A stretch of 64,000 nt of DNA, taken from contig JAWQEG010000739.1 of assembly GCA_033782935.1 (NCBI GenBank), positions 62,001 through 126,000 on the forward strand, read 5' to 3'. The number at the start of each line of letters is the position of its first letter. Positions within the stretch are counted from its first letter, which is position 1. Made by a program: the position numbers and the translations under genes. This document shows, in pieces, positions 1-11,386 of the stretch. The notes under the pieces are model-generated. The model did no database searches and was not told where the DNA came from. It saw only the letters and a list, made by a program, of their open reading frames with translations. Source of the stretch: Petrolisthes cinctipes. Its lineage: Eukaryota > Arthropoda > Malacostraca > Decapoda > Porcellanidae.

Positions 1-216
1 AGCAGGGGCCGGAGCCCCCTCTAGTCTAGCTCGCCAGGTCTCAGAGACACGCAAGCCCCCCCACCACGTCAAGGCGGTTCCCGTTGGGGGGGTGGAGTTC
101 ATCAAAAGCCTTCTGTGTCACTGCAGTCCACTCGAACTTCTGCCGCTTCCCTAACAACTTATGAAGAGGTGCTGCTATTGATGCAAAATCCTTAACAAAG
201 CGCCTGTAGTAGGTAC
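1..216 (-). pseudogene. Ty3/gypsy pol fragment: end of RT and start of RNase H (element A)
   Basis: Minus-strand reading shows CTYYRRFVKDFASIAAPLHK, the conserved link between the RT thumb and RNase H of Ty3/gypsy pol, then KFEWTAVTQKAFDEL. The upstream half of the same RT lies at 2788-3960. The two halves were one frame until the element at 217-2787 landed between the G-L-C and T-Y-Y codons. The rest of RNase H and the integrase would lie left of the window. Dead copy: interrupted, plus a frameshift in the other half. Confidence 0.85.
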
Positions 217-920
217 AGTCACTCATAAAAGTAAAGACACCCCCAGGCAAGACACCTTTTAAGTGGTGTGATATCGGTTCTGGTAACATTGTACAGCTGG
301 TCACACTCCCGTGAGGCCCACCCAGCGTTGTCAATGTTGGCCGAGATAACCCCGAAACACTAGTTGTGAGCTCTGCTCGCTCGAACCATTCACTGGTGGG
401 AGGGAGAAGTAAGGAGGGATTTGAGGAGGGTAGGGGGGGGTGTCTATACAAGAGAGGTGAGAAATTATTCTTGGGGAGGTGAAAAATGTGTGGAAGCCCA
501 GTTATCAATTATTTATATAATTGTCAATTATTAATTCGTGTCAATTATTAACATCATTAAATGTATGATTAACTTTTTCATATTATGATGTAACACAAAA
601 ACAACCGAGGTAATATTATTGTATACGTTATTTTTTCGTATAATATTCAGTGGTTATCATCAAGCACTAAACGCTGAAAAATACTTACACAATAACTGAA
701 TAAGAATCATGAACCAGAATGCTCTTTATTAAATGAAGCAAATGTGAATACCTTTATATTACATGTGTCAAGTGTTGATACCACTAACACACTTCCATTT
801 CCCCCGTATCTACCTAACAGTTTATAATCGTGTCAAATATCAAGGCTCTCATTATCCCTCACGTGATAGCAACCTTGTAATATTCTGAATACTTTTAATA
901 ATAGCCTGTTGTATTGAAAT
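217..920 (+). repeat. Left inverted arm of the long-TIR element
   Basis: Matches the reverse complement of about 1912-2787. Easy landmarks are the C-rich stretch near 425-445 against 2438-2455 and the block at 840-900 against 1928-2000. Confidence 0.85.
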
Positions 921-1297
921 ATTGGAATTTGACTATGAAACCCTTTTTTTGTCATTTGTCTCTTGGTAGCAAAAATTATTATTTGGTCTGTATCTCTCTT
1001 CTCCGTGTGTATCTCTCTTTTCTGTGTGCATGTAATATACTTATATAATTATATAAGCAAGTACACACACACATAACATAATAATGTTGGTGACAGAGGT
1101 TCTATTGGTTATATCTGTCATGAGTTGCGAGAGAAGTATATTCATAATTATTTAAACATTGTAATAGTTCCATCAAGTAATACATGGGATGCACAGTTGA
1201 GGTTTCATCGGACATGTTAATAAAGAAGCTGGCAACTATTTTCAACATTTCTTAAAATTAAACATTATTGACGGCGTGTTAAGGTCTGAAATCCTGT

Positions 1298-1552
1298 GAT
1301 GCCGTATTGGTCTTTACTGTCTTCTGCTACAAGGTTGATATTAGTGTGACATTCCATACACTCTACCACTACTCATACCGTTGTATTTGATGCCGTATTG
1401 GTCTTTACTGTCTTCTGCTACAAGGTTGATATTAGTGTGACATTCCATATACACTCTACCAATACTCACACCGTTGTATTTGATGCCGTTTTGGTCTTTA
1501 CTGTCTTCTGCTACAAGGTTGATATTAGTGTGAATTTCCATATACACCTTGC
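1298..1552. repeat. Tandem repeat, 91-93 bp unit, about 2.8 copies
   Basis: Units start at 1298, 1389 and 1482, each beginning GATGCCGT and sharing CTACAAGGTTGATATTAGTG. On the minus strand the array stays open through all units and encodes a repeated peptide with the core NINLVAEDSKDQ. The period is not a strict multiple of three across all junctions (91 then 93), so coding function is doubtful. Confidence 0.85.
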
Positions 1553-1911
1553 CTTGTGAACTGACTGACTGCACCACCTTACACATCTTCAAGTCATCAG
1601 GACTGCCAACATGTTGGAGAGGGAATATTTCCACACTCAGTCTTCAATACCCTTACCAGTTTAGTGGTTTTCAACCAACTCATAATCCTCTTCGAGTATC
1701 AAAACTAATTTGGGCTAACGAGACTAGAGTCAACGTCAATCTCTAATTAATGGAAAAAAAAAAATACAGTTGACAAGCCTGTTGGTGCCAGAGGCAATCT
1801 CCCTGGCCTCTGCTCACATGTATTATCTGCCAAAATAAAAAAAAAATTGCTACCTAGAAACAGATGAAATACTGAGGGATTTATAGTAAATTATCAAGCA
1901 GCACGTGTTCA

Positions 1912-2787
1912 CTATATTCAATACAACGAGCTATTATTAAAAGTATTCAGAATATTACAAGGTTGCTATCACGTGAGGGATAATGAGAGCCTTGATATTT
2001 GACACGATTATAAACAGTTAGGTAGATACGGGGGAAATGGAAGTGTGTGTTAGTGGTATCAACACTTGACACATGTAATATAAAGGTATTCACATTTGCT
2101 TCATTTAATAAAAAACATTCTGGTTCATGATTCTTATTCAGTTAATGTGTAAGTATTTTTCAGCGTTTAGTGCATGATAATAACCATTAAATATTATACG
2201 AAAAAGTATACAATGATATTACCTCGGTTGTTTTTGTGTTACATCATAATATAAAAAAGGTAATCTTACCTTTAATGATGTTAATAATTGACACGAATAT
2301 CGGTATATAAATAATTGATAACCGGGTGTATTTTCGTACTTTTATTAAAGCTTCCACTCATTTTTCACCTCCCCATAATAAATTAATATTAGTCGGAGTC
2401 CCCAAGAATAATTTCTCATCTCTCTTGTATAGACACCCCCCCTACCCTCCTCAAATCCCTCCTTACTTCTCCCTCCCACCAGTGAATGGTTCGAGCGAGC
2501 AGAGCTCACAACTAGTGTTTCGGGGTTATCTCGGCCAACATTGACAACGCTGGGTGGGCCTCACGGGAGTGTGAACGTCAGAGGTGGTGTGGTGTGGGTG
2601 ATGTTTGGAGGAAGGTTGGTTTGCTCGAAACATTATCCCAACTCATGCTTCGTCTTATCTGCCATTAGTTACAAATGTGTCAAGCAAATCAACTTCATCT
2701 CTCAAGCGCCATCACTGTTGCCAGAACCGATATCACAAGTATAAGAAGATGACTGGCCTGTGGGGGTCTTAATTTTTATGAGTGACT
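1912..2787 (-). repeat. Right inverted arm of the long-TIR element
   Basis: Inverted partner of 217-920. Carries an insertion-like stretch at about 2575-2710 that is absent from the left arm, so the arms have diverged since formation. Confidence 0.8.
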
Positions 2788-3960
2788 GTACACAAGCCCA
2801 GGAAACTCCGTAAATCCTTCACACATGTAGGAGCCAGCCAGTCTTTCACAGTTGACACCTTCTCAGGATCAGTGTGAACGCCGCTCTCACCTACAATATG
2901 TCCCAGGTACTTCACTTCCTTCTGAAACAAGTGACACTTCTTGGGGGTTCAATTTGAGGTGTGCTGCTCGAATCCTGTTGAACACCTCTGACAACCTCTC
3001 CAGTTCTTGGTCAAAAGTCTGTCCAAAAACAATAACATCGTCATGGTAGATAAGAGCTGTCTGCCAGTGGAGGCCCTCCAGTACACGATCCATCAGATGC
3101 TCAAATGTAGCTGGGGCATTGCACAGACCAAATGGCATCACTTTAATTTGCCATAAACCCCATCCATAAGAAAAGGCTGTTTTCTCGCTGTCTTTTTCTG
3201 CAACCTTGACTTGGTGGTATCCCGCTTTCATATCCAGGGTGGAGAACCATTTGGCACCTGACAGAGCATCCAGAGTGTCATCAATCCTTGGCAGTGGGTA
3301 TGCATCCTTTACTGTCACTTCATTCAGGGCTCGATAATCCACACAGCACCTTACTGAACCATCCTTCTTCCTGACCAGAACCACTGCTGACGTCCAAGGA
3401 CTGCTGGACTTTTCTATCACACCCTGACTCCGAATATTCTTCTTCACCTTTTCCATTTCTTGCCATTGAGCTGGTGCCATCCTTCGAGCTGGTTGTTTGA
3501 TTGGGCGGTGGTCCCCAGTGTCGATGCTATGCTCCACCATATCTGTGCATCCCAAGTCCAGGTCACTGGTGGAAAAGATGTCTGCAAACTCCATCAGTAG
3601 TTCCCTTAAAGGCGACACTTGTGAGTCATCCAAGCACTGACAACTCCTTAGGAACAGGTCGTGTACGTGGTCTGGCAGGTTATCATCTTCCTTAACTACA
3701 CTCCTCTTACAGACTTTCCACTGATGCCACTCATGGTCCACTTCCTGGCACAATCCCAGAAGTTCTCCCTCCTTGATCTTTTGTGGCTCACGAGAGAAAT
3801 TAGCCACCACAACTGACACTTCACCTCCGCTCGTTTCCACCAAAGTCCTCCCCACCATCACTCCAGCATTTGTCTTGCTCCGTATATCAGGTTCCACCAC
3901 CCCTATGTTACTGTCAAAAGAACTGCTCACTCTGCAATGGAGTAATAGTTCGGAGTGCAC
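2788..3960 (-). pseudogene. Ty3/gypsy reverse transcriptase (element A)
   Basis: The minus-strand frame has the RT order of Ty3/gypsy pol: SPWTSAVVLVRKKDGSVR, a C-V-D-Y-R-A-L-N block, FSTLDMKAGYHQV, MPFGLCNAPATFE and the catalytic block ALIYHDDVIVF. The usual YLDD reads YHDD. The frame ends early at 2887 because of one extra C in a run at about 2943-2947; the following LGHIVGESGVHTDPEKV is in another frame. It continues at 1-212 after the inserted element. The N-terminal third (about 3600-3960) is the linker after protease. Confidence 0.9.
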
Positions 3961-4264
3961 TCACTTCACCTCCAAACCTAGTATGTCTTGCCGCAGTGAC
4001 TGGAACAGAATTTCCTCGGACCTTCAGCTTCATTGAGCAGAAATTCAGCTCACATCCCATGGACAACAGATAGTCCAGGCCAAGAAGACATTGGTCCTCC
4101 ATCTCGGCTACGTAGACTGGAAGCGTGGCTTCTTGCCCAGCCACTTCGATCTGGACTTCTAGGGGTCCCTTCAGTAACACATCTGGCCTTAGAAAAGTCT
4201 GCTCCGATGCCGAATCAATAACCAGAGAACACTTCTTGCCGTCTATTCTTCCGTCTACTCGCAC
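3914..4264 (-). pseudogene. Retropepsin-like protease of gypsy element A
   Basis: Encodes CSLVIDSASEQTFL, with D-S-A at the aspartic protease active site, and further on CLLGLDYLLS, matching the second conserved retropepsin block. It lies between the zinc-knuckle gag and RT on the minus strand, the expected order gag-PR-RT. The frame ends at 3914 while RT continues in a different frame from 3960, so a frameshift (natural or by decay) separates them. Confidence 0.8.
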
Positions 4265-4353
4265 ACTATCAATCGTTGTTCTCTTGCATCTTCTCGGTGA
4301 TGGGGCTATTTGGAAAACGCCGGCTGGTGGTTGCCCCTTTTCACCAGCCTTGA

Positions 4354-4791
4354 CTAGTTTTCTGCTTTCTTGTCTTCGGCAGCCTTCTTATCTTCCTTTC
4401 TTTTATTCTGGCAGTTAAAACTAAAGTGTCCCCGCTCACCACATGTCCAACACCCTCTCGGTGCAAACGTAGATTTCCTTGTACTGCCCTGTTCTTGCTC
4501 CTTCCTCAGTTTGTAACAGTCCTCCCTTTTATGCCCTGGCTTTCCACAGAACCAGCAGCCTCCTGGGATCTTTCCTTGTTCCCTTTGCCACTTGAAGCAG
4601 TCCTCTTTCTTATGTCCTGGCTGTCTACAGTACCAACAACTACCTTCAAAATTTTCCACCTCACATACCTGCCCCTTTCTTGAAATAAATCCTGTACTAT
4701 GACCTGCCTGAAAATTGGACCTGACATAGGTATTAGTACTGGACCTGACATAGGACATAAATTCCAGAGCCCTTGCTAGTGCTTCCGGCAT
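4354..4791 (-). pseudogene. Gypsy gag nucleocapsid with three CCHC knuckles (element A)
   Basis: Three Cys-X2-Cys-X4-His-X4-Cys knuckles in a row: CWYCRQPGHKKEDC, CWFCGKPGHKREDC and CWTCGERGHFSFNC. A basic, lysine-rich tail follows. This is the RNA-binding end of gag. It lies upstream of the protease on the minus strand. Confidence 0.9.
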
Positions 4792-4869
4792 GTTTCTTCG
4801 TTGTGCTTGCTTCAGTATCCAGTATCCATCACATCAATGAACTGGTCCCTCAAAAGAATAACCAACATA

Positions 4870-5200
4870 TTAGGTGCTTCTCCAGGGTACGCCTTATGTG
4901 CCATACTCTCTAAGTCATGAGCAAGTTACTGAAAGGGTTCACCCCGAGCACGTACTCAACTCCAGAATCTTGCGCTGTAGACTTCTGTCTGGGACATGGT
5001 ACCATATCTGCGTTCTAACACCTCTACCAAGGACCGGTAACTGTTCCTCTCCTCTACTGATAGCTGGCCTAAAATTTCCATGGCAGCACCCTTAAGGCTA
5101 GTAGCTAGTTGTACTGCCCTCTGCTTGTCATCCCACCCATTCTGGTTTGCAAGCAACTCAAACTGAACTCTGTAAGCTTCCCAAGAAACTTTGCCATCCT
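4870..5200 (-). pseudogene. Gypsy gag capsid-like region (element A)
   Basis: The minus-strand reading at 4956-5156 contains WDDKQRAVQLATSLKGAAME, then EERNSYRSLVEVLERRYG, the usual helix-rich pattern of gypsy capsid (W-x-x-x-x-A-x-x-L-A-x-x-L-x-G-x-A). It is broken by stops and frameshifts on both sides. Confidence 0.75.
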
Positions 5201-5365
5201 ACTCCTGAGGTTTCCACTTAATTGGACCCCCACCATTGCCATACGGTTCACTACTCTGGGGCCTAGAAACTGGGGCATCATAATTAAGTCCAGGACTCAA
5301 GGCTCCTATTCTCTGTTGGTTCAATCCTGTAATACTACCTTTAGGTACCTGAGATTCTTCAAGAT

Positions 5366-5600
5366 TTACCCCAAACTGTCCTTCCCTACATAAGCTCCCT
5401 GTACCCTAACCTGAGGTTCTACAGTACAGTATTTCTCTACAGCCTCTATTTTCTCACTAATTATCTTCACATGATCAATTACATCCTTCAACTGGTTGAC
5501 TACATGCTTTCTACATTCTGTTACCATACCCAATTCATTAGCATAGGTAGTGCCAGATGGCAACTCAACTTCAGGCGACAGAAAGATGGTGGTGTGAAGA
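5366..5600 (-). pseudogene. Gypsy gag N-terminal region (element A)
   Basis: Open minus-strand frame with a helical stretch (HVVNQLKDVIDHVKIISEKI), no named domain, in the right place to be the start of gag. The frame runs into LINE-A near 5580, so gag and its leader are cut by that insertion. The leader probably resumes near 11950. Confidence 0.5.
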
Positions 5601-6484
5601 CATACGCCTCCTCCATTCGCCCTAAATCGGTTGCAGCACCCTCTCAAGAGGCAGCTGCTTTTTGCTCTAGTAAGAGCGTTTCAAAGGTTATTTTACATAA
5701 TAGTTTCTCTGTCTTGGAAACTTTATCAGACACTCATTCTGGTGACCCTTCAACTGATGACAATTCTCAGACATTAACTAAAGGTGTTCATGTGGTAGAG
5801 GTTCACGCTGCCACACGCTCTCCAAAAATGAAACTTAAGTCACCTAAACTGCCACAGAGACGCCTTCGTGGTTCCTCTGAGGCACTTGACTCTATAGATG
5901 TTCCTCCTTGTAAGGCAACCATCTCTGTGGACTCATCCATAGTTTCCTCTCAATTTCACCAGAAGCGTTCTCGTGGCTCAGATGAATCTCTTGATTCTGC
6001 AACATATTTCACTGATATCCTCCACTCTGCTGCTCTCAACTCTATCCCTAGAACTTCTGGCTACTTTCCCAAACGTCCTGTCCCTTGGTGGTCACCAGTC
6101 TGCACCACTGCTGTGCGGGAGAAGCGCGCTGCTTTCTCTCGCCTTCGTTGCAATCGTGGGGACCCAATTCTTTTAGAGGACTTCCAACGGGCAAGGGCCC
6201 GGGCTAGTCGAGTCTTAAAAGAGGCCCGACGTGCATCTTGGAAGGCCTATGTGTCTTCAATTAATACTAAAACTCCACTCACCGGAGTGTTCAGGAGAGT
6301 CCGTAAGATGGCGGGGATGTTTTCTCCTAGTACTCCGCCTGTACTTAAGGTCAATGGAATTAAGATCATGGATGGTTTGACAGTGGCCATTACCATGGCG
6401 GAGGCTTTTGCAAAAGTCTCCAGCCGTGACTCTCGACCTCTGGCTGTCAGGCATGAGTTAAGAGCCAAGGAGCTTACTGTCCTG
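5600..6484 (+). pseudogene. LINE-A ORF1 remnant fused to the ORF2 linker (endonuclease missing)
   Basis: The first part is Ser/Lys rich with two related motifs, RRLRGSSEALDS and KRSRGSDESLDS, similar in style to ORF1 of the complete LINE-D. It runs in the same frame into VPWWSPVCTTAVREKRAAFS and FQRARARASRVLKEARRASW, the linker that normally follows the endonuclease in I-like LINEs. The fusion without an endonuclease is an internal deletion. The frame continues (LTVL then DFSGNE) across the Harbinger insertion at 8411. Confidence 0.75.
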
Positions 6485-8407
6485 GGGCCGGATACTCAAA
6501 CGTTTCCTAACTTAGGGCAGCCTCGCCGCCCTATTTGACTTAGGAAGTCCTAAGTTAGGAACTGGTTAGGATATCCTATCTCATGCCCTAAGTTGGTATA
6601 CTCAAAACTTTTTTAGGGCGTCCTATCCTGTTCCTAAGTAGTTAGGGAGTCCTAAATCTTCCCGGGTGCCCTATGTCATTCAGCCAATCAGGGTGGCGAT
6701 TTCAAGTGACTCTGACCTACTCCAGCAATCATTAGCAAGCTCGATCAGCTGACAAAAGTAAACACGAAACAAAACACAACATTATGCGTATGAATGGTAT
6801 AATGCGTGTCGAAACTGTGGAGAGGAAGAGAGTGGAGAGTAAGAGAGTAGTATATACTGCGAAATAAGTGCCACCTCCATCATGATTCATGACAGACAAC
6901 AGTATGACATTATTGAAAGTCATTAGCAATGTTAGATATGACTTTTTTATCATGTCTACTTGTGTCACATCACATGATTCACAGCTAAATGTAATAATTA
7001 TTGAGGATTGTGTAATGGAAGATAGGAGATTACCAATAGCAGGTAGATAGTGTACGGTAGGTTAGGTCTGTTTAAATGTGCATATTTTTAGTCTCATTGA
7101 TGTTTTAGTAACATATACCTTTTTGAGTAATGGTATCCCTAATGAAAATCTGGCAAAACGAAACTAAAATGTAAAAAAATACAACATACAACACAGCAAC
7201 AACATTACTGTAAAAATATTAGTTGGTATCAGTAAATGAACAATTTCCTACAAATTATCATTAACCATATTCCTCAATGGTGACCACAAACAAATAACCA
7301 ATCCCAATATTACAAATAAACTAGTGTAAAATGAATCCCCTGAATCCAACCAAACACAAAAGTTGGGCCAAATAACAGTTAATGTAAAAAATTATGGGTG
7401 TTTCTGAAGAAAAGTTCAGCAGTTCTAATTAGGTTTAGCAAGTGGAGTTAGGTTAGGTTAGGTCAGGGTTCTTTCCTCGTGATAATTAGGTAAGAAATGA
7501 ATAGAACAACCAGAAATATGATGTAAAATTATTATTATTATTTTTTTTTTTTTGGGGGGGGGCAGAAATTACAAATCAAGACTGAGCTAGGCCAGAAAGA
7601 ACTTAGAACTTGTAGTTTCAAATAAGGAGACTGAGAGGAAGCAAGAAGGAGATGAAGGACAGTTAAAGGATTAATAGGGAGTGGGTTAGATTTGAAGGGT
7701 TGCACAAACCCCTTAAATGGCCGTTGGTTAGGTCTGAAGGGGTGCCAGAACCCCTTAAGTGCTGTCCATATCACCACAGACAATACTTCTCCTTCAGGGT
7801 CCAAATTGAAGAGCAACTGCTTAAACTAATGACTGGGAAAATCATTTATTATGTTGTAAATCCTTGAATTGTTCAGTATTTTTCATGCAACACATAAGTC
7901 TCCTAATTAACTGTGCTTACACTACATACTCAATATTACTCGAGTATGGCACTAAATTTTATTGTGCAACGAGGGATATATTATGTCATAGTCCTATTTT
8001 TCGGATAAGTTTATTATTTCAATCTGAGGAAATCTATGCTGTCTTCGTTGGTGATCATGACTGAAATTGTAGTGGTTCCCTATACTATAAACTCTTTCTC
8101 AGTAGTCTCTCCAACAACAACAAAGTGGTGTTCTTTGGTAATACAGCCAAAATGTATATAGTCCTTTTTCTTTTTGGTACAGCCGAGTTGATTTATCATG
8201 TTTTCTACGGTGTTCGGTGTCATAACTCCACTTAGGGCTGCCTGGGGGTTGTCCTATTTCCAAGCATCGTAACTTAGGAAAGATGGCTGCCAAATGTTTT
8301 AAGTATGCCGTCGTAAGTGTTTTGAGTATAACGTCATAAGCGCACTGGGGAAGTTAGGACTCCCTAGCCGAGATAGGATGTACTAAGTAGTTTTGAGTAT
8401 CCGGCCC
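6485..8407. mobile_element. PIF/Harbinger-like DNA element, 1.92 kb, non-autonomous
   Basis: Ends are GGGCCGGATACTCAAA and its inverse, flanked by CTG (6482-6484 and 8408-8410). A 3-bp CWG or TWA duplication is typical of PIF/Harbinger. The junction repeats G and C, so longer readings (CCTGG) are possible. Removing the element and one duplication rejoins the LINE-A codons for V-L-D-F. Subterminal parts repeat CCTAAGT/ACTTAGG motifs. No transposase or Myb-like ORF is recognised. Confidence 0.75.
7537..7825 (-). mobile_element. LINE 3'-end fragment inside the Harbinger-like element
   Basis: The minus strand reads a 3' UTR type also found at 62440-62640: blocks around AAGGGGTTCTGGCACCCCTT, then CTGTCCTTCAT and CTTGCTTCCTC. 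It ends in an A-run (seen as the T-run at 7542-7551 on the plus strand). It was carried into, or landed in, the Harbinger element. Confidence 0.6.
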
Positions 8408-8410
8408 CTG

Positions 8411-9420
8411 GATTTCTCAGGGAACGAGAATGAAAGTTATAACCATATATTTACCCTGAGAGACCTGCATTCTGCTCTCTCTCTCTGCGGCGACACTTCT
8501 CCCATCCCATATGCAATGTTACGACACTTTTCTTTTAGCTTTATATAACAGAATCTGGCTGGAGGGTGTCTTCCCTTCTGGGTGGAGGGTTGCTACCATC
8601 CTTCCTTTCCTCAAGCCGGGCAAGGACTCTGGTGTTGCCCTCAATTATCGACCAATTGCCTTGACTTCCTGTCTCTGTAAACTATTTGAAAAGATGGTGA
8701 ATGTCAGACTGGCATACTTCTTGGAACAGGGTGATTTTCTGTCTCCGTCCCAGTCTGGCTTTCGTAAACACCGTTCTACTACAGATGCTCTGGTCAGGTT
8801 GGAAGCTGCTGCATGTGAGGCCTTTGCACAACATCAACACCTTCTCTGTGTATTCTTTGATTTAGAGAAAGCCTATGACACTACATGGCAATATGGCATC
8901 CTGCAGCAACTCCATTTATATGGCCTGCGGGGCCGCCTTCCACGCTTTCTTTAGGAGTTTCTCAGTGGTTGCAGTTTTTCTGTGAGGGTTGGTACAACCC
9001 ACTCAGCATCTGTTGCACAGGAGGAGGGCGTCCCCCAGGGAAGCGTCCTCAGTGTCACATTGTTTGCAGTAGCAATTAATGCCATTGCCTCATCCCTTCC
9101 AGATGGTATAGCTAACTCGATGTACGTTGACGACCTAGCAGTATGGTTTGCTGCTTCCCGTATGTCAGTGGCGGAGCGGCGCATGCAGCTTGCCCTTGAC
9201 AGGGTGTTACGTTGGACTGGTTCTCATGGGTTTCGATTTTCCCCTTCCAAGACAGTTGCTATGCACTTCTGCCGCATCCGAGGCATCCACCCTGATCCAG
9301 ACTTATTCATGTATGGTCATCGGATACGTTGGGTCTCCTTTTTGACAAACGTTTGACTTGGGTTCCCCACTTACGTAGACTTAAGGTCTCTTGCCTCAAG
9401 GCTCTTAACCTGTTGTAGGT
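8411..9420 (+). pseudogene. LINE-A reverse transcriptase
   Basis: RT motifs in order: WRVATILPFLKPGKDSG, NYRPIALTSCLCKLFEKMV, SQSGFRKHRSTTDAL, VFFDLEKAYDTTW, EGVPQGSVLSVTLF and the catalytic MYVDDLAVWF. An in-frame TAG at 8952-8954 and a frameshift near 9335 break it. The thumb continues in another frame (LLFDKRLTWVPHL). Confidence 0.85.
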
Positions 9421-10520
9421 CCTTGGCCATACATCCTGGGGGGCTGATTGGGCCACCTTCCTCCACCTATACCATGTTCTTATTAGGTCAAAACTCGATT
9501 ATGGGTGTGAGGTGTACTCTTCTGCCACCGTGTACTCGTCTCAGAGTTTTAGACCCTGTTCATCATGCTGGAGTACGTCTGGTGACCGGAGCCTTCAGGT
9601 TGTCCCCAATCCCCAGTCTCCTGGTGGACGCTAATGAGCCACCTCTTGATTTCTGTCGCCAGTCCTTGATGGTTCGTTGTTGGCATCGATTACATCGACT
9701 TCGTGACTCCCTTCCCTGCTTGGCGGTGTCATCTGATATCATGTCTCAGTACTACCTTTTACATTCTCGTACACCATGGCCCTTTGGCTTCCGGGTCTCG
9801 GCCATTTTATATACCCTCCAAGTGATTTCTACTCTCCCTCAGCCTTCGTTTACTATTTTTAGCGATTCCTGTAGTGCCTTGCAGGCCTTGTGTAATTTTA
9901 ACTCTTCCCATCCCCTGGTGTTGGCCATTCTTGAGTGGCTTGTCCTCCTGGGTCGTCGTGGCCGTAAAGTCACTTTTTGTTGGGTCTCGGCCCATGTGGG
10001 TGTTGATGGGAATGAACGGGCTTATGCCCTGGCTAAGGCTGCGGTCTCCAATTGCCGGCCTCCTGCCAGGCGTCATCCTGTTCCTGCAGTGGACTTTCGA
10101 CCCTACATAGATGCTACCGTTCGTTCCTGCTGACAGGACAGATGGGATGCCGTCGGGGCTAACAAGCTCTGCAACATCCGCCAGCACCTTGGTTTGTGGA
10201 GCTACAGTGGCCTGTCCCACAGGTGGGAGACGGCTCTTGTTCGTCTTCGCATTGGCCACACATTATTGACTCATAGCTTTTTAATGGAGAGGGCTCACCC
10301 TCCCTACTGTGATGATTGTCTGGTCCCTTAGACAGTACGGCATCTTATTGTCAAGTGTCCCAGCCTTGGGGACCTTCGTCGTTCCACCTCTCCGAGTACC
10401 GGGAGGGTGACGGTTCTTACCGTCTCTCCCAGGTGCTCGTGGAGGAGGCTTGTAGTGTGGGAGGGAACACCCTCTCCTATGTGGAGGAGGCTGGCCTTTT
10501 CCACAAAATATGATTTTATG
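9420..10520 (+). pseudogene. LINE-A thumb, RNase H and C-terminal tail
   Basis: RNase H features: FTIFSDSCSALQALC with one catalytic Asp, and FCWVSAHVGVDGNERAYALA, the usual W-x-x-x-H-x-G-x-x-G-N-x-x-A-D site, here with the last Asp changed to Tyr. A Cys-rich segment (YCDDCLVP ... RHLIVKCPSL) follows, split by a stop near 10331. Several frameshifts show it is dead. Confidence 0.8.
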
Positions 10521-10801
10521 ATATACAGTGAAAGCTCTTTTATCCGGCATTCTGTTAACCGGCAACTTCCCGTATCCGGCATTTTTTTCATAAAAAGATA
10601 AATATAGCCAAAAATAAAGACGTACGTAAAAAAATTAAATACAAAATTCCCGTGTGGGGTTGTAGTTGCTCCCGCCGCCGTCAGAGGTACAGCGCATCAT
10701 TCCCACCACATTTGTGTTTGTTTGTGTAGACTCGTAGAGCAGAGTCAGAGTGTCAGACACCGTCAGTCCTGCAGTCGTCTGCATGTCATGTTGATATCGA
10801 C

Positions 10802-11011
10802 ATGAAGGAATCAGTGACATTATCGCTCACTGATGATGAAATTATTCAATTAGTACTTGATGAACAATACTCAAAGTTGACCGAGGCCGACAGCGAAGAA
10901 GACGACCCAGAACCGAAAGTGTCTTGGCAGGATGCCACGAAAGGTCTATCAGTGTTCATCAAGTTTGCTGAACAGTGCCAATACATGAACACACATGATG
11001 TCAGTAACTAG
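10802..11011 (+). pseudogene. Tigger transposase C-terminal remnant
   Basis: A 69-residue frame beginning MKESVTLSLTDDEIIQLVL, then an acidic stretch and VSWQDATKGLSVFIKFAEQC. An acidic tail followed by an amphipathic helix is what follows the DDE domain in Tigger/pogo transposases. No DDE domain and no helix-turn-helix is left. The first Met is probably not a true start. Confidence 0.6.
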
Positions 11012-11204
11012 AGAATTTTTAAGTTAAATTTTTTTTCAAGTGATATTTTCCATGCTAAGAAAAACCCACTTTTTATAGACAAAGTTTTTTATATGGATGT
11101 TTCGGAGGCAACTACTTCCCTCTTCAGCAGTACAGAGTTGAATGAAACATGAAAGGAAAATAAGTAGCTGACAGGGGGAGGGAGGGACAAGGTGTGTTCT
11201 GATG

Positions 11205-11315
11205 ACAGACAGACCTCACCTCACCTCACCCAAGGTCAGGTCAGGCCGGTTGGGTGAGGTGTGGTCTGTCTGTCACCTCACCTCACCTCACCCAAGGTCA
11301 GGTCAGGCCGAATAC
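11205..11315. repeat. Local duplication of about 75 bp inside the Tigger element
   Basis: CTCACCTCACCTCACCCAAG followed by GTCAGGTCAGGCCG occurs twice (from about 11214 and from about 11276). Confidence 0.8.
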
Positions 11316-11344
11316 AAGGATACTTACACACACACATATACAGG

Positions 11345-11351
11345 GGTACTT

Positions 11352-11382
<31 letters not shown>
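11345..11382. repeat. (CA)n microsatellite
   Basis: Uninterrupted CA dinucleotides, about 18 units. Confidence 0.95.

Positions 11383-11386
<4 letters not shown>

Larger units (their letters stand above)
217..2787. mobile_element. 2.57-kb long-inverted-repeat element, probably Tc1/mariner-type, non-autonomous
   Basis: The ends read AGTCACTCATAAAA and its reverse complement, flanked by GTAC on both sides (213-216 and 2788-2791). This can also be read as a TA duplication with TIRs starting CAGTCACTC, which fits the Tc1/mariner pattern. The inverted arms are about 700-870 bp (about 217-920 and 1912-2787). The right arm has about 130 bp extra near 2575-2710. Removing the element and one GTAC rejoins the gypsy RT frame. 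No transposase is recognised in the centre, which holds a tandem repeat. Confidence 0.85.

Noticed and set aside
1341..1634. 97-residue minus-strand protein with internal repeats
   Set aside because: It is the translation of the 91-93 bp tandem repeat; unit lengths are not constant multiples of three, so coding is unlikely.
8099..8293. 64-residue minus-strand ORF inside the Harbinger-like element
   Set aside because: Looks complex but has no recognisable Myb or transposase motif and is short; chance cannot be excluded.
11345..11382. CRISPR-like or regulatory repeat array
   Set aside because: Plain CA microsatellite; no spaced direct repeats of CRISPR type anywhere in the window.
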